A stretch of DNA of 64,000 nt from Lampris incognitus (GCF_029633865.1 NC_079214.1:23010373-23074372), one strand, 5' to 3'. Positions 13,222 through 25,496 are shown, numbered from the stretch's first letter. Made by a program: numbers and translations. Notes: a model not told the origin generated them from the sequence alone.

Positions 13222-13283
<62 letters not shown>
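13222..13283 (+). repeat. (TG)n microsatellite inside the hAT derivative
   Basis: About 62 bp of TG units between the left terminus and the BED reading frame of the element at 13136. Confidence 0.97.
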
Positions 13284-13287
<4 letters not shown>

Positions 13288-13655
13288 TCTGTTTGTTTGC
13301 AGTCTGCATATCTACGCCCATAATTAAGAGATGACCAATCAGTCTCTGTTTAGGTAGTGACGCACGTGCAGTCCATGGTCACATCACTACCCGGTGTGCC
13401 GTGTGCGGACCAGAAAGAAGGAAAAAAATGGATACCGATGACAACGAGCAGGTTTTCTTTTTTTGAAAATCTAACTGATTTTGTCATCTGCACTTTACAG
13501 GTGGAATTCTGGGAATTCAAACGCAACGTCTTTGCCTGTGAGCTTTTTATAGACACCAGAGAAGGTCTCGATTGTTCAACGTTGTTCTGCTGAACTTTGT
13601 CCAGGTGGACCTTGATGAGCCGACTGCTGTCCAATTTGACCCTGATCCTCTTACC

Positions 13656-14178
13656 CAGGGGTTCCCAAACTTTTCCATGCCAAGGCCCCCCAAATAGCAT
13701 TAGCTTCGGGCCGGGGCCCCCCTTTTTGCAAGATGTCTTTAAAAACCCATTGACAAATGTTAAAAAGAAGAAAAAAAATTCCTGAATATATTTCCTTACT
13801 TTTGTTAATGCAATAATAATGACATTTATACTTCAAATTTTAATCCTTCCATTATATTGAGTATTTCTGTTTTCCATTATAAGCATTTTTTATTTTAAAA
13901 TATATTTGATCATAATATACATAATAATGTAAACCACTAATAAGACACGTTAGTCCCTAGCTGACCGGTCCGACCCTTTAGCCGAGCGGTTAGCGATGTC
14001 GCCTTGTGGTGCAGTACACTTCATATCGAATCCCGCACCGGGCAAGAAAATAACCGGTTACAAAAATTCAATTTAATTAAAAAAAATTTTTTTTTTTAGC
14101 ATTTTTCCTCATCTTCCCTCCAATTTGCTGAGGCCCCCTTGGCGTCCCCTGGCGCGGCGCACACTTTGAAAACCACTG
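13656..14178 (+). mobile_element. Non-autonomous hAT element inserted in the rps7 retrocopy
   Basis: It begins CAGGGGTTCCCAAACTTTT and ends TTTGAAAACCACTG, the inverted ends typical of Charlie-like hAT MITEs. A perfect 8-bp target duplication CTCTTACC flanks it (13648-13655, 14179-14186), and the duplicated bases belong to the rps7 copy. It has no transposase. A short LTR-like piece lies inside it (separate entry). Confidence 0.9.
13928..14062 (+). mobile_element. Short solo-LTR-like fossil with a tRNA-like sequence
   Basis: This stretch runs from TGTAAACC to CCGGTTACA. It shares the order GACACGTTAG, GACCCTTTAG, CCGAGCGGTTAGCGATGTC and a B-box-like ATCGAATCCCGC with the LTRs at 55227-55711. 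It appears to be an older relative of the same small LTR family, nested in the hAT element. No coding sequence. Confidence 0.5.
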
Positions 14179-15300
14179 CTCTTACCCACAAGCTCACTGG
14201 GGAACACCACGTCCTCGGAGATAGCATCGTGGACCGCAGTCAGAGTACAGCTCCTGGGATGCTTCTGTTTATTTTTTTGTGTGGCTTTTCCTGGTGGGTT
14301 TGGGCAGTATTCTCCTCTGTGCAATGAAAACCACGCGTTTCCCGCTGAACTTCTTCTCCAGCTCCCTAACAAGTTGCATCTGAATCTTCTGGAAGGACTT
14401 AAGGCGAGGAACAGGCAAGATGATGATGAAGGCTTTTCTGTTTCCACCAACCTCGATTTCCTTTGCTGCTGTGACATTCAGCTCTCTCAACTGAGACCTT
14501 CAGGTCAGAATTCATCTCCAGCTCGAGGAGAGCCTGAGAGATCCCAGACTCAAACTTGTCTGGCTTTTCGCCATTGGGCTTAACGATTTTGGCGCTGGTA
14601 CTGAACATGGCCTTTTCCTCTCTGTCTACAACAGCCACAACGAGCAGGTTAACGCTGACGAGCTGTTGGCACAAAAAACCCCCCCCGCAACCTCTGTTAT
14701 AGGGCGATATTTTGGATTCAAGCTCAGCGATATTGAGCAGAAAGAGGTTTTGTGTAAAACATGTAAAATGAAAGCCGCTACATGTCGTGGCAACACGACA
14801 AATTTGTATTATTTGCATGTGTATAAAATGTTTATTATATCGCAATCGCGAATCGCGATATTGTCCACAATAATCGCAGTACGATTTTTTCACCAAATCG
14901 TGCAGCACTCGCTTTTAGCTGTGTCGAGGGGAGCATGTGTTGTTATTATTGTGTGAAAGCAGATAGTGGATTACATGTTGGAAAACTATGCATTGGGGTT
15001 GTCATTAACAAGCAGTTGATGTGTACCGTTTCCTCCCTGAAGCCTATTTTGAATAGATGTGGTGACGTCTCAAATTTTGTTACTGCAAGTTGGATTGTCT
15101 CATAAATGTATACATGTATTATATTGAGACAATCTAGCACAAAAAAAGTGCCGGTCACTATTTTGAAGAATAATCCAAATCTTTCTTGTGTTTTGAATTG
15201 GTCCATCAAGGGCATTCACTGGCCCAAATCTACAGGGAATAAACAACCCAGTATTTGGCTGGGGCGTGTATGGTCAATGTTCGAAATCTGGCTAATTTGT

Positions 15301-15394
15301 CAGTGTGTCCCCCGCCTGCCACCCAATGCCTGCTGGGATAGGCTCCAGCATCCCCGCGACCCGAATTCGGAGCTTGGATAATGGATGGATGGAT
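15301..15394 (+). repeat. SINE family B tail fragment
   Basis: This has the core end CCCGCCTGCCACCCAATGCC, GGGATAGGCTCCAGCATCCC, then GGATAATGGATGGATGG. Only the 3' part of the family is present. Confidence 0.75.
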
Positions 15395-15834
15395 AGTCAG
15401 TGGTAGAGTCTATAATGTGAATTCCTGGATATTAAATGTTCATCTGCAATTTTCTGTAGTGGTCCGGGTAATATTTGATGTTTAAGTGTACTGAAGTAGC
15501 ATATCACATAATATGGTTAAGTTACGTTTGAGTAAAAAAAAATATATATAAATTCAGCTGCAGGAAAAATCACTCATATCTTGGGATATTTGATTTGAAA
15601 GAGAACTTAATTGTAATGATTAACTATTCTAATTATCTGTAAACTCCCCCTCTTTCATCTGTGCCTATCTGCGGATGTCTCTAGTTTTTCAAAGACTCAC
15701 TCTGTATTGGCAGGAGAATTCACAAAGAATGGATTACGGCTGATGAGGATGTGCACGTCCTTGATAGGAAGGAACCAACAATTACTTTATTAAATTGATA
15801 TAATATTAATTGACATTAATATATCATTAATTCA

Positions 15835-16098
15835 TCTGTGTGGAGTTTGAATGTTCTCTCCGTGTTTGCGTGGGTTTCCTCTGGGGGCTCCGGTTTCCTC
15901 CCACAGTCCAAAGACATGTAGGTCAGGTGAATCGGACGTACTGAATTGTCCCTAGGTGTGAATGCATCTGCCCTATGATGGACTGGTGACCTTTCCAGGG
16001 TGTTTCCCTGCCTTCCGCCCAATGACTGCTGGTATAGGCTCCAGCACCCCGCGACCCTGATTAGGATAAGCGGCTTGGAAAACGATGGATGGATGGAT
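15835..16098 (+). repeat. SINE family B, 5'-truncated copy
   Basis: It starts in the core (GTGTGGAGTTTGAATGTTCT) and runs through TCCAAAGACATGTAGGTCAG and the tail GATAAGCGGCTTGGAAAACG, followed by ATGG repeats. The tRNA-like head is absent. Confidence 0.8.
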
Positions 16099-17019
16099 TG
16101 CGGCCGCTGATAGCGCCATGAATTGCGCATCACTATAAACCTCTATGTGTCCCGTCTCGAGGTTCAATTCACAAAGCTACTACTACTACAACAACTAGAA
16201 AGATGTTGCAAAAATATTACAGCACAAACACGCCCATAAAGTTTTGCAGCCGAGTGCAATGTGCCCTATTTTCATCTGATTGCAATTATCCTTGTGGCAA
16301 AGTATAAATGGTGGCTTTGCGCCAAAAACAAAATAGGCAGGTTCAATGGTATCCTTGATGTCATCGAGTACAGCAAGAAATGTGTGACCTGGCAACATCT
16401 GCGAATGACTTCGATCTCAGCTAAATCAAAAAGTTATATTCTTCAAAATATCTGCTCATGAGCCTGCCTGGCATCATAGGCGGATTATGAGAGAATGAGG
16501 TACTGGGCCCAGGGCCCGGTAGGCCTGTTCGTTAATCCACCCATGCCTGGCATGACGATACCTTCGCCTGGCTACAATCACTGCTGCCATGATCACTGAA
16601 AATCTGGGCATCAGTTACCACCAACTCTCTGAAGACGCAAATAATTTTCACTCTAACTGCATGTATTAGCGTTGATGATTGTGAGTTGGACTTTGCAAAT
16701 GTTGCAGAAGTTTGCAGTGAGGCTCATTTGCAAAGAAAGGGGCTAATTTTGCACCAAATGGGTGCATATTACCTCATTCAAATACATGCAAATAGCACTG
16801 GAGCACCGGGATGCTATTTGCTTGACAGTGCAGTTAGGGTGCATTTCACCCTTTGCGGGTGCTTTGAGAAGTGCACCGTTTCTTTTTGTGGTTTTTTGTG
16901 TGCAGGTTTAGCGGCCACAAAAGCCGCGCAATCCTTTTGTGAATTCGCCAGTGTGTTTTGTCAGAGTGATCGTTATTTGGGGTGCCTAAACTGTGCGCCC
17001 TCCCTCATGCCTTTTGACG

Positions 17020-17146
17020 CTCGGCCCAGCAATCGTGTAACTTCACTGACGCCATTGGTCACCTGATCCAGCAGCCCAATCGTGTAACTTGATCACTCAG
17101 TCAGTAAATCCAAACATGATCACCCATAGTGATCACTCAGTCACGG
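17020..17146 (+). repeat. Short local direct repeats
   Basis: CAATCGTGTAACTT occurs at 17030-17043 and again about 48 bp on, and GATCACTCAGTCA occurs twice (from about 17092 and 17133). The region 16690-17200 may be part of an unrecognised element. Confidence 0.4.
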
Positions 17147-17739
17147 GCATTCGCGTTTGTAGTGCTGGCGGTCCAGCCAAAAAGAAAAAAAAAAGTTAAC
17201 CGGACTGGCAAGTACAATAACAGTACCTATGGGGAGTGGAGATAACGAAATGTTGCAATGGCAAGGTGATTGAGTTCATAGTTATTATGACAGTAGTACA
17301 ATAGTGTAAATACCACATCTTACCTTTACCTTTAGGTTGGTGTTTCTGAGTATGTCCCAAGTGGCATACCATATCTGATATCTAAGAGATGGGTTTAACT
17401 GTAATCCAGTGGACAACACCAAACACCACTAATCAAAATTGTATAGCAAGTGTTTATCTGCTGAAAAAAAGAGCTCAGCATATTAATATATCGGACCAAA
17501 AACACTTCTCATCTGTACACACTTGAGAACTGTGAGATTATATATATATATTTTTTTTTTTTGGGTCCCTGCAGTGGACATTACCTGGCTGCATGCGTGT
17601 CCACTTGCCTGTTTATTCCTTTGTTTTCAAGAGTTTAGTTCTGCAAGGCTTAATAATAACTTATCCCCTGGTTTTTAAATCCTGAGCTGATACTTGGATT
17701 TTGTACAGTGAATGTATTCAAAGGGTGAAACCCCACCTC

Positions 17740-17744
17740 GCGCG

Positions 17745-17831
<87 letters not shown>
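17740..17831 (+). repeat. (CG)n-(CA)n compound microsatellite
   Basis: Alternating CG units at 17740-17754 run into about 78 bp of CA. The alternating purine-pyrimidine tract with a CG core is a possible Z-DNA former. Confidence 0.95.
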
Positions 17832-17833
<2 letters not shown>

Positions 17834-18902
17834 TTTTAGATTATATTTATGAACTCTCCCAGTGCATCTGTATTGCTGTCAGTACTAGCTCCGATGTGCT
17901 TCGATTGGAAATCAACCATTAAATTTAAAAGATCTTGATGTGCTTTAAACCACCCTGCAGCCCAATGTGCTGTTTGCAATTAGAATTGTTTGAGATGGTA
18001 TCATCTGTTGTGCTGAGCCATAATAATAGTATTTTGCAAATCATTTAACACTCGTACCCATCCTCAAATAGTCGCGTCTAAATTCTTGAAATTAGTCTCC
18101 TAAGCTTTAATTCCTCTTTCTTTGAATGTGATTTCCCTATCTGATTGAACTTTGAGGCATTTTCACCACATTTTTTAAGACCGCTTTCGAATAAGATAAG
18201 CACATTGTGCACAGTGGCATCTGCTCACCCACTTCACGTATTAAGATGCACAGTACTCACAAACAGATAATCCTTTAAATTTTTTAATCATGTGTGTCTA
18301 TCCAAAATTTTATTTTCCCTCTAAAGATACTTTGAAAATGGACTTTGAAGATGGCACATTTACATGAACAATTCTTCCTATTTCTTTGATACTTCACCCT
18401 GGTCTGGGCTTTCTTAAACTGGTTTTTTGCTGATTTCACTGGGGAACCATATGGATATTATTTCACCAGAGCCTGATCTCCAGTCTCCTAGATCTTATCC
18501 CAGTTAAATTCCACAAAATTGTCATGCAGACTTTGAGGCCAAGCTTGCTTAACTTTGTAAATAATTTAAGAAGGCAAGTACTCAGTCTTGCCTTGAATTT
18601 TTTTTCCACAGTGATCTATTATTAGTCTTTTGGCCTTTGGGATATGTAGATCTACTTCTCAACGAGCAGATAAATAGAGGTAATAGTAATTATAATCATA
18701 ATCCTACTGACTCCAAAAGTTGGGTAAAGTATGGTAGTACAGAGACTGGTTTAATGTGCCCCGTGCAGATTGCAAAGCCTTCAGCACAGTAGATTAGATG
18801 AATGTACTATTTTGATTGACACATTATCAAAGTTGGATGGCATCTCTGTGAATACAGTCAGCAATCACCTAATACAGTGAATAAGATAAAACAAAGTGAA
18901 AG

Positions 18903-19090
18903 TTCAGAATCAGAATCATGTTTACTGGCCATGTAGGTTTGCACAAACATGGAATTTGACTCTGGTGTCGTGGCTCTCTCAGTGTACTTAACATAGAATA
19001 ACAACACTACAATATAATATTCAGATATATACACAAGGATTGGCATACAGGCAAAATAAGATGCGGTAAGGTGCAATGGTACAGAGAATA
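18903..19090 (+). repeat. Interspersed repeat with the AGAATCAGAATCA start
   Basis: It opens CAGAATCAGAATCATGTTTA, then CTGGCCATGTAGGTTTGCAC and GGAATTTGACTCTGGTG, a widespread fish repeat I cannot assign. A reverse relative lies at the right edge of the window. Confidence 0.6.
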
Positions 19091-20139
19091 TATTAGAGAT
19101 GCTGAAATAGATATTAGCAGGTTACTTGCATACATGCCTAAGGTAGATGGTTTTTAATTTTTATCTTAAAAAGGAAATACTAGGTTTGAATTCATTTGGA
19201 ATTAATTTTCCACCCCTGTAGGTCTACGTACTTGTCTTGACACTGTGGGATGTCACCTCCCTACAGGCTTCAGATCGCTTTATACTGCTCGATTACTGTG
19301 GTGACGGTATTTGTGTTCATAACGTTGGTGAGAAATACATAGAAATGATAAGGGGAGAGCCTAAGCACGCTCTTAACTGATATTATATCTCACTAAAATC
19401 AGCAAAAAACTCACTGAAAGTAATGGGAGGAGGGTTAAGTGATGGGTGGTCAAAATCTTCTGTATGACTCAGTAAATTTACACAGGAGAAAGATGTTTTG
19501 GTGGACGTACTTCCGAAAAAATCAAATTTTTCTATTCCCATTATTCACAAAGAATATTTATTTTTGCTTTTCACCCTGGGTTCAATTTGCTCCAGTGGAG
19601 AAATCTAGTTGTATACGTACATGCTCGTGTATAAAAATAAACCACTGTCCTCTGACTTAATTTGTAACATCAACATGCATCACAAATACTGTAAATTTTA
19701 CAACTGTAATAATCTATTTCATGCCACTTATTAAGAGAAAGATACCACTATGGGAATGACAGGCAGCTCAATCAGAGCATCATACTGGTCAAACAGACAT
19801 TAAATCTGTGGTTAAATGAGAGGTTTTCTTTTTTCTTCTCCAACATTGACATCATTAAACATTTGTTGGGCGTCGTTTTAAATCATAGAGACAAAAGCTT
19901 CACTGATCACCTCAAGACTGAGAAACTCAGCACTTTGCTGAACCTTCTCACTGGGCTTCAGTTTAGTTCACGTCCATTCTATGCAAGCGAAGGGGTGAAT
20001 AAAATATTTGTGCCTTCGATTCGCGTTGAGTTCAACTTTGGTGAACCCTGACCAGCGAATCCGCAGCCTCAACCAATAGCAAAAAAGTGTGTGTGGTTGA
20101 CCCTGCTTTGCTGTAATTGGCTGTAGTTTTCTTGGTGAG

Positions 20140-20285
20140 CCTGGATGGAGGAGACTTTGATTGTTACCATGTCTAACCAGTCGGTATTGTATGACATTGC
20201 CAGTGAAAACTGCAAACTACCTCACAAGAGAGATGCTGCCTGGCTGGCAGTGAGTCGGGAGACAAGCATTGAATGCAAAAAAATG
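20140..20285 (+). pseudogene. MADF-domain fragment, probably from a PIF/Harbinger-type element
   Basis: The frame MEETLIVTMSNQSVLYDIAS, then CKLPHKRDAAWLAVSRETSI and ECKKM, matches the first half of a MADF DNA-binding domain (LI..V...P.LYD......K....K..AW..V). The second half is missing. In fish, MADF proteins occur as host genes and as accessory proteins of Harbinger transposons; the AT-rich, gene-poor setting favours a transposon relic. Confidence 0.45.
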
Positions 20286-20579
20286 GAAAATTTATCAATA
20301 ACATTAACTCATCTTTTGCGGTATACAAATATAACTTGTACATCAATGTTCTTCCTCTGTATTTGTCCATGAGACTATGATAACATGTACAAGTGAGACA
20401 ATTACATGAAAACATTTATTTATCTTTCTCTGGACTTAAGCGTACATTTTCTCATCGCAAAACCAACAACCACTCGTGTGACCGACAACCACTCAAACGG
20501 ACTACAAACCAGCAAACTGATATCCGTGTGCGTCACATTCTGCACTGCCCACATTCAGCATGCCAAGATATGAATCGGA

Positions 20580-21690
20580 CCGGAGGGTGTGCTCCAATTA
20601 TCGGGTCATCACACTGCTCAGCCTCCCTGGGAAAGTCTAGGGTGCTGGAAATGAGGCTTCAACCGACTGTCGAATCTCAGATCCAGGAGGAACAATGCGG
20701 ATTCCGTCCTGGCTTTGGAACAACGGACCAACTCTTTCCCCTCGCGGAAGTGCTGAGGGAGGTATGGGAGTTTGACCAGCTAGTCTACATGTGTTTTGTG
20801 GACTTGGAGAAGCTGTGTACCCCGGAGCACTCTGTGTGTGTGTGTGGGGGGGGGTACTGCGGGAGTATGGGGTACCGGGGCAGTTGCTCCAAGACATCTG
20901 GTCCTTGTATAACCAAAATGAGAGCTGTGTCCGCATCCTCGCAACAAATTCAAACATGTTTTTGCTGGGTGTCGGACTCCACCAAGGTTGTCCCTTGGCT
21001 CCAATTCTGTTTGTGACATTCATGGACAGGATCTCAAGGCACAGACAAGCTGAGGAGTGTGTCCATTTTGGGAACCTCAGAGTTGCATCTCTGCTCTTCG
21101 CAGATGACGTGGTTTTGTTGGCTTCACCAGCACACAGGGTAGGATGGAGCGGGAGATTGCCAGGCAGATTGGTGCAGCATCAGCAGTAATGCGGACGTTG
21201 TGGTGAAGAGGAAGCTGAGCCGGAAGGCAAAGCTCTCAATTTACCAGTCAATCTTCGTTCCAACGCTCACCTATGGTCATAAGCTTTGGGTAGTAACCGA
21301 AAGGGTGAGATCGTGGAGTTTCCTCCGTAGGGTGTCTGGGCTCAGCCTTAAAGATGGTGAGGAGCTCGAACATCTGGAGGGAGCTCGGAGTAGAGCGCTG
21401 CTCCTTCGTGTCAAAAGGAGCCAGTTGAGGTGGTTCGGGCATCTGATTAGGATGCCTCCTGGGTGCCTTCCTTTGGAGGTTTTCTGGGTATGTCCAACTG
21501 GGAGGAGACCCAGAACTTGCTGGAGGGACTACAAGTCCAATCTGGCCTGGGAACGTCTTGGGATCCCCAGGAGGAGCTGGAGGGTGTTGCTGGGGAGAGG
21601 GACATCTGGAGTGCCCTACTTAGCTTGCTGCCACCCCGACCTGACCCCAGAGAAGCGGCTGATGATGAGATGAGATGAAATGAGATGAAG
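20580..21690 (+). mobile_element. RTE-clade LINE 3' part, Rex3-like
   Basis: Pieces of a reverse transcriptase appear in order in different frames: NYRVITLLSLPGK; EEQCGFRPGFGTTDQL (fingers/palm); VGLHQGCPLAPILFVTFMDR; LRVASLLFADDVVLLAS, with the catalytic FADD box; then KAKLSIYQSIFVPTLTYGH, RSQLRWFGHLIRMPPG and RPRTCWRDY from the C-terminal part. The 3' end is a run of GATGA/GATGAG units (21660-21690), which fits Rex3 tails. It is 5' truncated, lacks the stretch between the FADD box and KAKLS, and has several frame breaks, so it is dead. Confidence 0.85.
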
Positions 21691-24240
21691 ATATGAATCT
21701 CGCCTGCATTCGCACATGTGTGATAGCCTAATGGAGCACTCTTTTGACCCTTCATAAACTACGACGTCCTTTTCGAAAATGGGAACATCTAATCATCTAT
21801 TGTCATTTATAAGTCACAGTATCTCCAAGAACATTTTTAAAATGTGATAATTTACACATTTCTGCAGGGCCAACAGGTGAGTCTATGCAAGCAAATTTTT
21901 GCTGGGCCAAGGCACTATCAGGCCCATCAGTCTAAAGTACATCCTCTTTGCTCTTTTTTGACATCGGCAAATTCCTGCCTAAAGGATGATTAATGTTTGA
22001 TGAGGGTTCAAATAAAGTGTACTTTTCATTAGGGTTTCAAAGGCGCACCCCCAACCATGCGATCACGTTCCCCAGACTACAGGCTTTGTTATAACATTGT
22101 AATCGTAGTAATGCCTAAACTCTCATCAAAGAGAAACTTTCATGCTTCCTCTTAAAATTGCCAGAGGGTATGAATTTCTCTCCAGAACAGCAGGCGTTTT
22201 ATCCATGATCCAAATAGATATTGCTTAGGATATTTTAAGCTAAGATGACATTGAACACAGCATGTGTCTTTCGACTTTTCTTCTGAGAATTCCTCGTTTT
22301 GAGATTATATTTGTAAACTAATCATGTTTTCACATTGCTCCTTGTGTCGCGGGCTCGTAACAGTCCAACTTGTCCCTTGGAAGGGGAAGTTGTCTGTGTT
22401 ACATTTGCAAACAAACCTCCTCATCTGTTGTCGATGACCCACCTGGCTCTATTCCCCGCTGTTTACGCTCACTTAGCGCATGTGGGGCGACAGGAAACGA
22501 GATTTCAAGTGTATTATCGAACAAACGAGGAAAAGAGGGAGTGAAGCTTTCTTGGGGGCGTCGATGAATGGGTCTCTTTTCGCTCAGACAGTTTGTGGTC
22601 GTCAACTTGCAGCTTTTGCCTGACACATTGAGGTGACACAATGAGACTGCGGCTTGCGGATAGAAGGAAGAGCAGGGAACTCTGATAAGGCTGCTCTGCC
22701 ACGCTGCCAGCGGGGGGTCTTTGAGCCAACTCCAGAAGAATGGTAGGGGGGATTTTTGGGAGGCAGAGCTGAGAGTAAACAGTAAAAAAAAACAACAACA
22801 ACCAGCCAAACAACTATACTGCCTTAATCAAGTAGCTATTGAAATGCAAAACCTCACTCTTTCAGCTCCCTATGAAAAACTCAGTGGATAAAAGGAGTGA
22901 TGCATTATAGCATCGTTACGCCACCAGAATTGCACTTTTAAACAATGACTTACATTTTACACTGTCATACGGTTAGACATGATTTGTGTCACCATGAAGT
23001 ATAGCATTATTAAAATTGAGCTCAGAGGACTGTATGATACCTGTGAATGGTAACTTGCTCCTTTCTAGTATCACATCCAAAGGTTTTAAGCCATCGATTG
23101 TCATCCTAAATCCCAAACACTGATTTGCGTAACAACCCAATAGAGTGACAGAGGCAGCCATAGTAGGAAAAGCAGATGCAAAAAAAAAGAAAAGAAAAGA
23201 AAAGTGAAATGAGATGAGATGATTTTTTTGAATTATTTTCTTAAATTTCCAGAGGTTGAGGATGTAAAGAGAATATATGAGTAAGTAATTTCCAGATACT
23301 GCCAGACCTTACGTTATATTCCTTGCCATATGCTAAGCTATTTTGTGTTATCTAGTGTAAAACAATTCCCTAAAAATCAGTGGAATAGTGCGGATCGAGA
23401 AACATGAAAACAGCGATGCATTTGATTTTCAATATAGTGTACTTTACCGGTCAATCATCAATCAACCCATCAAGTGATCTCAAGAATAGGCATTAGACAA
23501 ACTACCAGTTTATATAAATAGGCTAGACAAACTCCATCCAAAGTACAATCCTGGAGGAGGGTTGCTTATGAGATATTAAAAGGGAACTACACTTTTTTAA
23601 AATTTGAGCCAAAGAATCCCACTCTTTGATATAAAGGCCGGTGTATTCCAACAGAGATCGTATTTCAGCGACAAAATAATACTGATAATGCCTCTGATAC
23701 ATTAGCGGTGCCTGTACACGCTGACGGGCCTACAGGTCAAACTGAGCAACATGTTCACGCAAATAAACCACAGTTACTATTTTGGATGCCCGTTTACAAT
23801 CAGATAACACCGCCAGCCCCTTCTCATAGTCAGCGAAATACAATACCAACACAGTATTTCACTGACATGGAAATATGCTCCCATATCTATCATCACAAAA
23901 CATAAGACATAAGTGCAAATACTATCCAGTTTCTCGGTTTCAGTCTCTGGTGTTTTGTTTCACAAGCTGCGTCGGTTCTTCCAGGTTGTTTATGGCCTGC
24001 CAGATAACCATCAACTCAGCACAGGAAAGAAGTGTTCCATAGGGAAATTTCTCTTACACCGACTGTTTTCCATGATCAGAAACATGATATATATTTATTT
24101 TTTTTCCAAAAAGCAGTTCAGCCTAGGTCATTAACATGTCTTGTTGTAAGGGATTAACACTCGGCTTTGGATACTGAGTAGACAGTGATGGCAATAAACA
24201 GAAATGAACTACCAAGCACAATTTCAACAGCCTCTCAATA
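21691..24240. other. No gene seen
   Basis: AT-rich sequence, with a 136-codon minus-strand frame at 22399-22809 that shows no domain. Nothing else supported. Confidence 0.45.
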
Positions 24241-24965
24241 GTCCATGGGCCAGAGCCCAAAATTTCCTATTTCGGTACACTCAAGGTGGCAAAACTTACT
24301 TATAATTTTTGAAAGGATCCATGTCTGTAGATGATATTTTGGTATGATAACCATTCCTGAGTGGCAGCTGTATCACAGTTATCAGCTCATGAAGTTAACC
24401 ACCCCCTAAACTAAATTGCATTTTAGACGCTGGTGCATATCCTGGTTTAGCCTCATGGTCAGGACATTTTTCAATGTTCTATAATATTGTCTTTGGTATC
24501 ATTTTAAAGGGGACCTTCTTAGCTTTCATTCAAGCCCTGTTGTGGATATTTCTCACAAATATAGAGGTCACTTGAGCTCTTCAACCCGTCAATAACAGAC
24601 ATCTTTCTGCATTGTTCGCCTAAACTATATACTTTCTTTTAGCCCTGTGGCATCTAGGAATATCAGGGACACAAAACACAAAAACTGGAATACTCACAGG
24701 ACTGTAAAGATTCAGGAAATGTACAATATACCCATACTATTTCATTGTGTGAGGTGATTGTGAACCTTAAATTAGAAGGGCATTATTACTAAGAAACTAA
24801 CTAGACCAAAGCCAGTTAGTCCATGGGTCAGACCAGATATCGATATCACCCAAGGTGACACAACTTCACTGGTGCCGTTTTATTTGGTACACTAACAGAA
24901 GTAAAATAATACATGATAACCTTTCCAAATGAGCAGCTATTTCATTTTTCTTTCAGGAAACCTGT
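24241..24965 (+). repeat. Diverged direct repeat pair upstream of the 919-aa ORF
   Basis: Two blocks about 577 bp apart, 24241-24380 and 24820-24965, share an ordered series of short matches: GTCCATGGG, then CAAGGTG with AACTT, then ATGATAACC and GCAGCT. Similarity looks about 65 percent by eye. They may be subterminal or 5' UTR repeats of the element that carries the ORF, but the link is inferred only from position. Confidence 0.4.
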
Positions 24966-25496
24966 TTCTGTGCCTCTCACGATTGTGTATTTGCCCAGAT
25001 TTTTACAAACATAGCATTTCAACACCCCTGGTACTGATTAGCCTAGCTTAAACTCTGGGACAGTTCTTAGTTGGCCAAAAACCAAGGATAACCAGTACTG
25101 TGTACTTCCATTCATTGTGCTAAGCTAGGCTAACGTGCAGCCAGATAGCTTTCTACTAAACACATATAGAGGAAACTGGTATCTATCTTCTTGTCTCACT
25201 CTGGAGAAGATTGTAAGCTAATTGCCCATAATGTTAGCATGTTCTTTTAATGTATATGTTAATATGATTAGTTAAAGTGGCTACGAGGAACTTTCATCTT
25301 GTGTTGATTTTAGCGGCCTCATGTGGACAAAATACAGCTGTTGCATAGCAACTAGGTAATGTATCTATTTGTGGCTATGTAAGATAAATAATGGTAATAT
25401 GACGCTGGTGAAGCAAAGTAAACTTTGTTTTAGTAGTGTTCATACACCTAAGTTACATGTATTTGTTTGTATGTGGCAGGTGAAAACTGACTGAAT

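Larger units (their letters stand above)
13455..14636 (-). pseudogene. rps7: Processed rps7 (ribosomal protein S7) retrocopy, interrupted by a hAT element
   Basis: On the minus strand an ATG at 14608 opens [17 protein letters not shown], then [17 protein letters not shown]. After a shift come [20 protein letters not shown] and [16 protein letters not shown]; after another shift [19 protein letters not shown]; beyond the inserted element [16 protein letters not shown] and the end FEFPEFHL at 13495. Real rps7 has introns; this copy has none, ends in an A-rich run at 13455-13465, and is flanked by a perfect 14-bp duplication ACAACGAGCAGGTT (13441-13454 and 14637-14650). So it is a LINE-mobilised retrocopy. 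At least three frame breaks plus the 523-bp insertion make it non-functional as S7. Confidence 0.93.
13136..14910 (+). mobile_element. hAT DNA transposon deletion derivative retaining a BED zinc finger
   Basis: Left end TAGTGCCACACAATT and right end ATCGTGCAGCACTC form imperfect terminal inverted repeats. They are flanked by an 8-bp target duplication with one mismatch (GTTTTTAG at 13128-13135, GCTTTTAG at 14911-14918), the hAT hallmark. Inside, a plus-strand ORF starts at 13428 (MDTDDNEQV), is interrupted by the rps7 retrocopy, and resumes at 14651 with [34 protein letters not shown] and RGNTTNLYY. That is a BED-type zinc finger as at the start of hAT transposases. The catalytic part is missing: the finger runs almost straight into the right terminus. 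Confidence 0.85.
14919..20139. other. No host gene seen; AT-rich with repeat pieces
   Basis: It contains family B SINE pieces (15301, 15835), the local repeats at 17020, a compound microsatellite at 17740 and the repeat at 18903. A GGGCCCAGGGCCC motif at 16506-16518 may mark the end of an old DNA element. Confidence 0.5.

Noticed and set aside
13495-14608. Working ribosomal protein S7 gene
   Set aside because: No introns, several frame breaks, a 523-bp transposon in the coding region, an A-rich tail and a target duplication show a retrocopy.
22399-22809. 136-codon minus-strand ORF as a gene
   Set aside because: A second long frame overlaps it, the composition is ordinary and no domain is recognisable.
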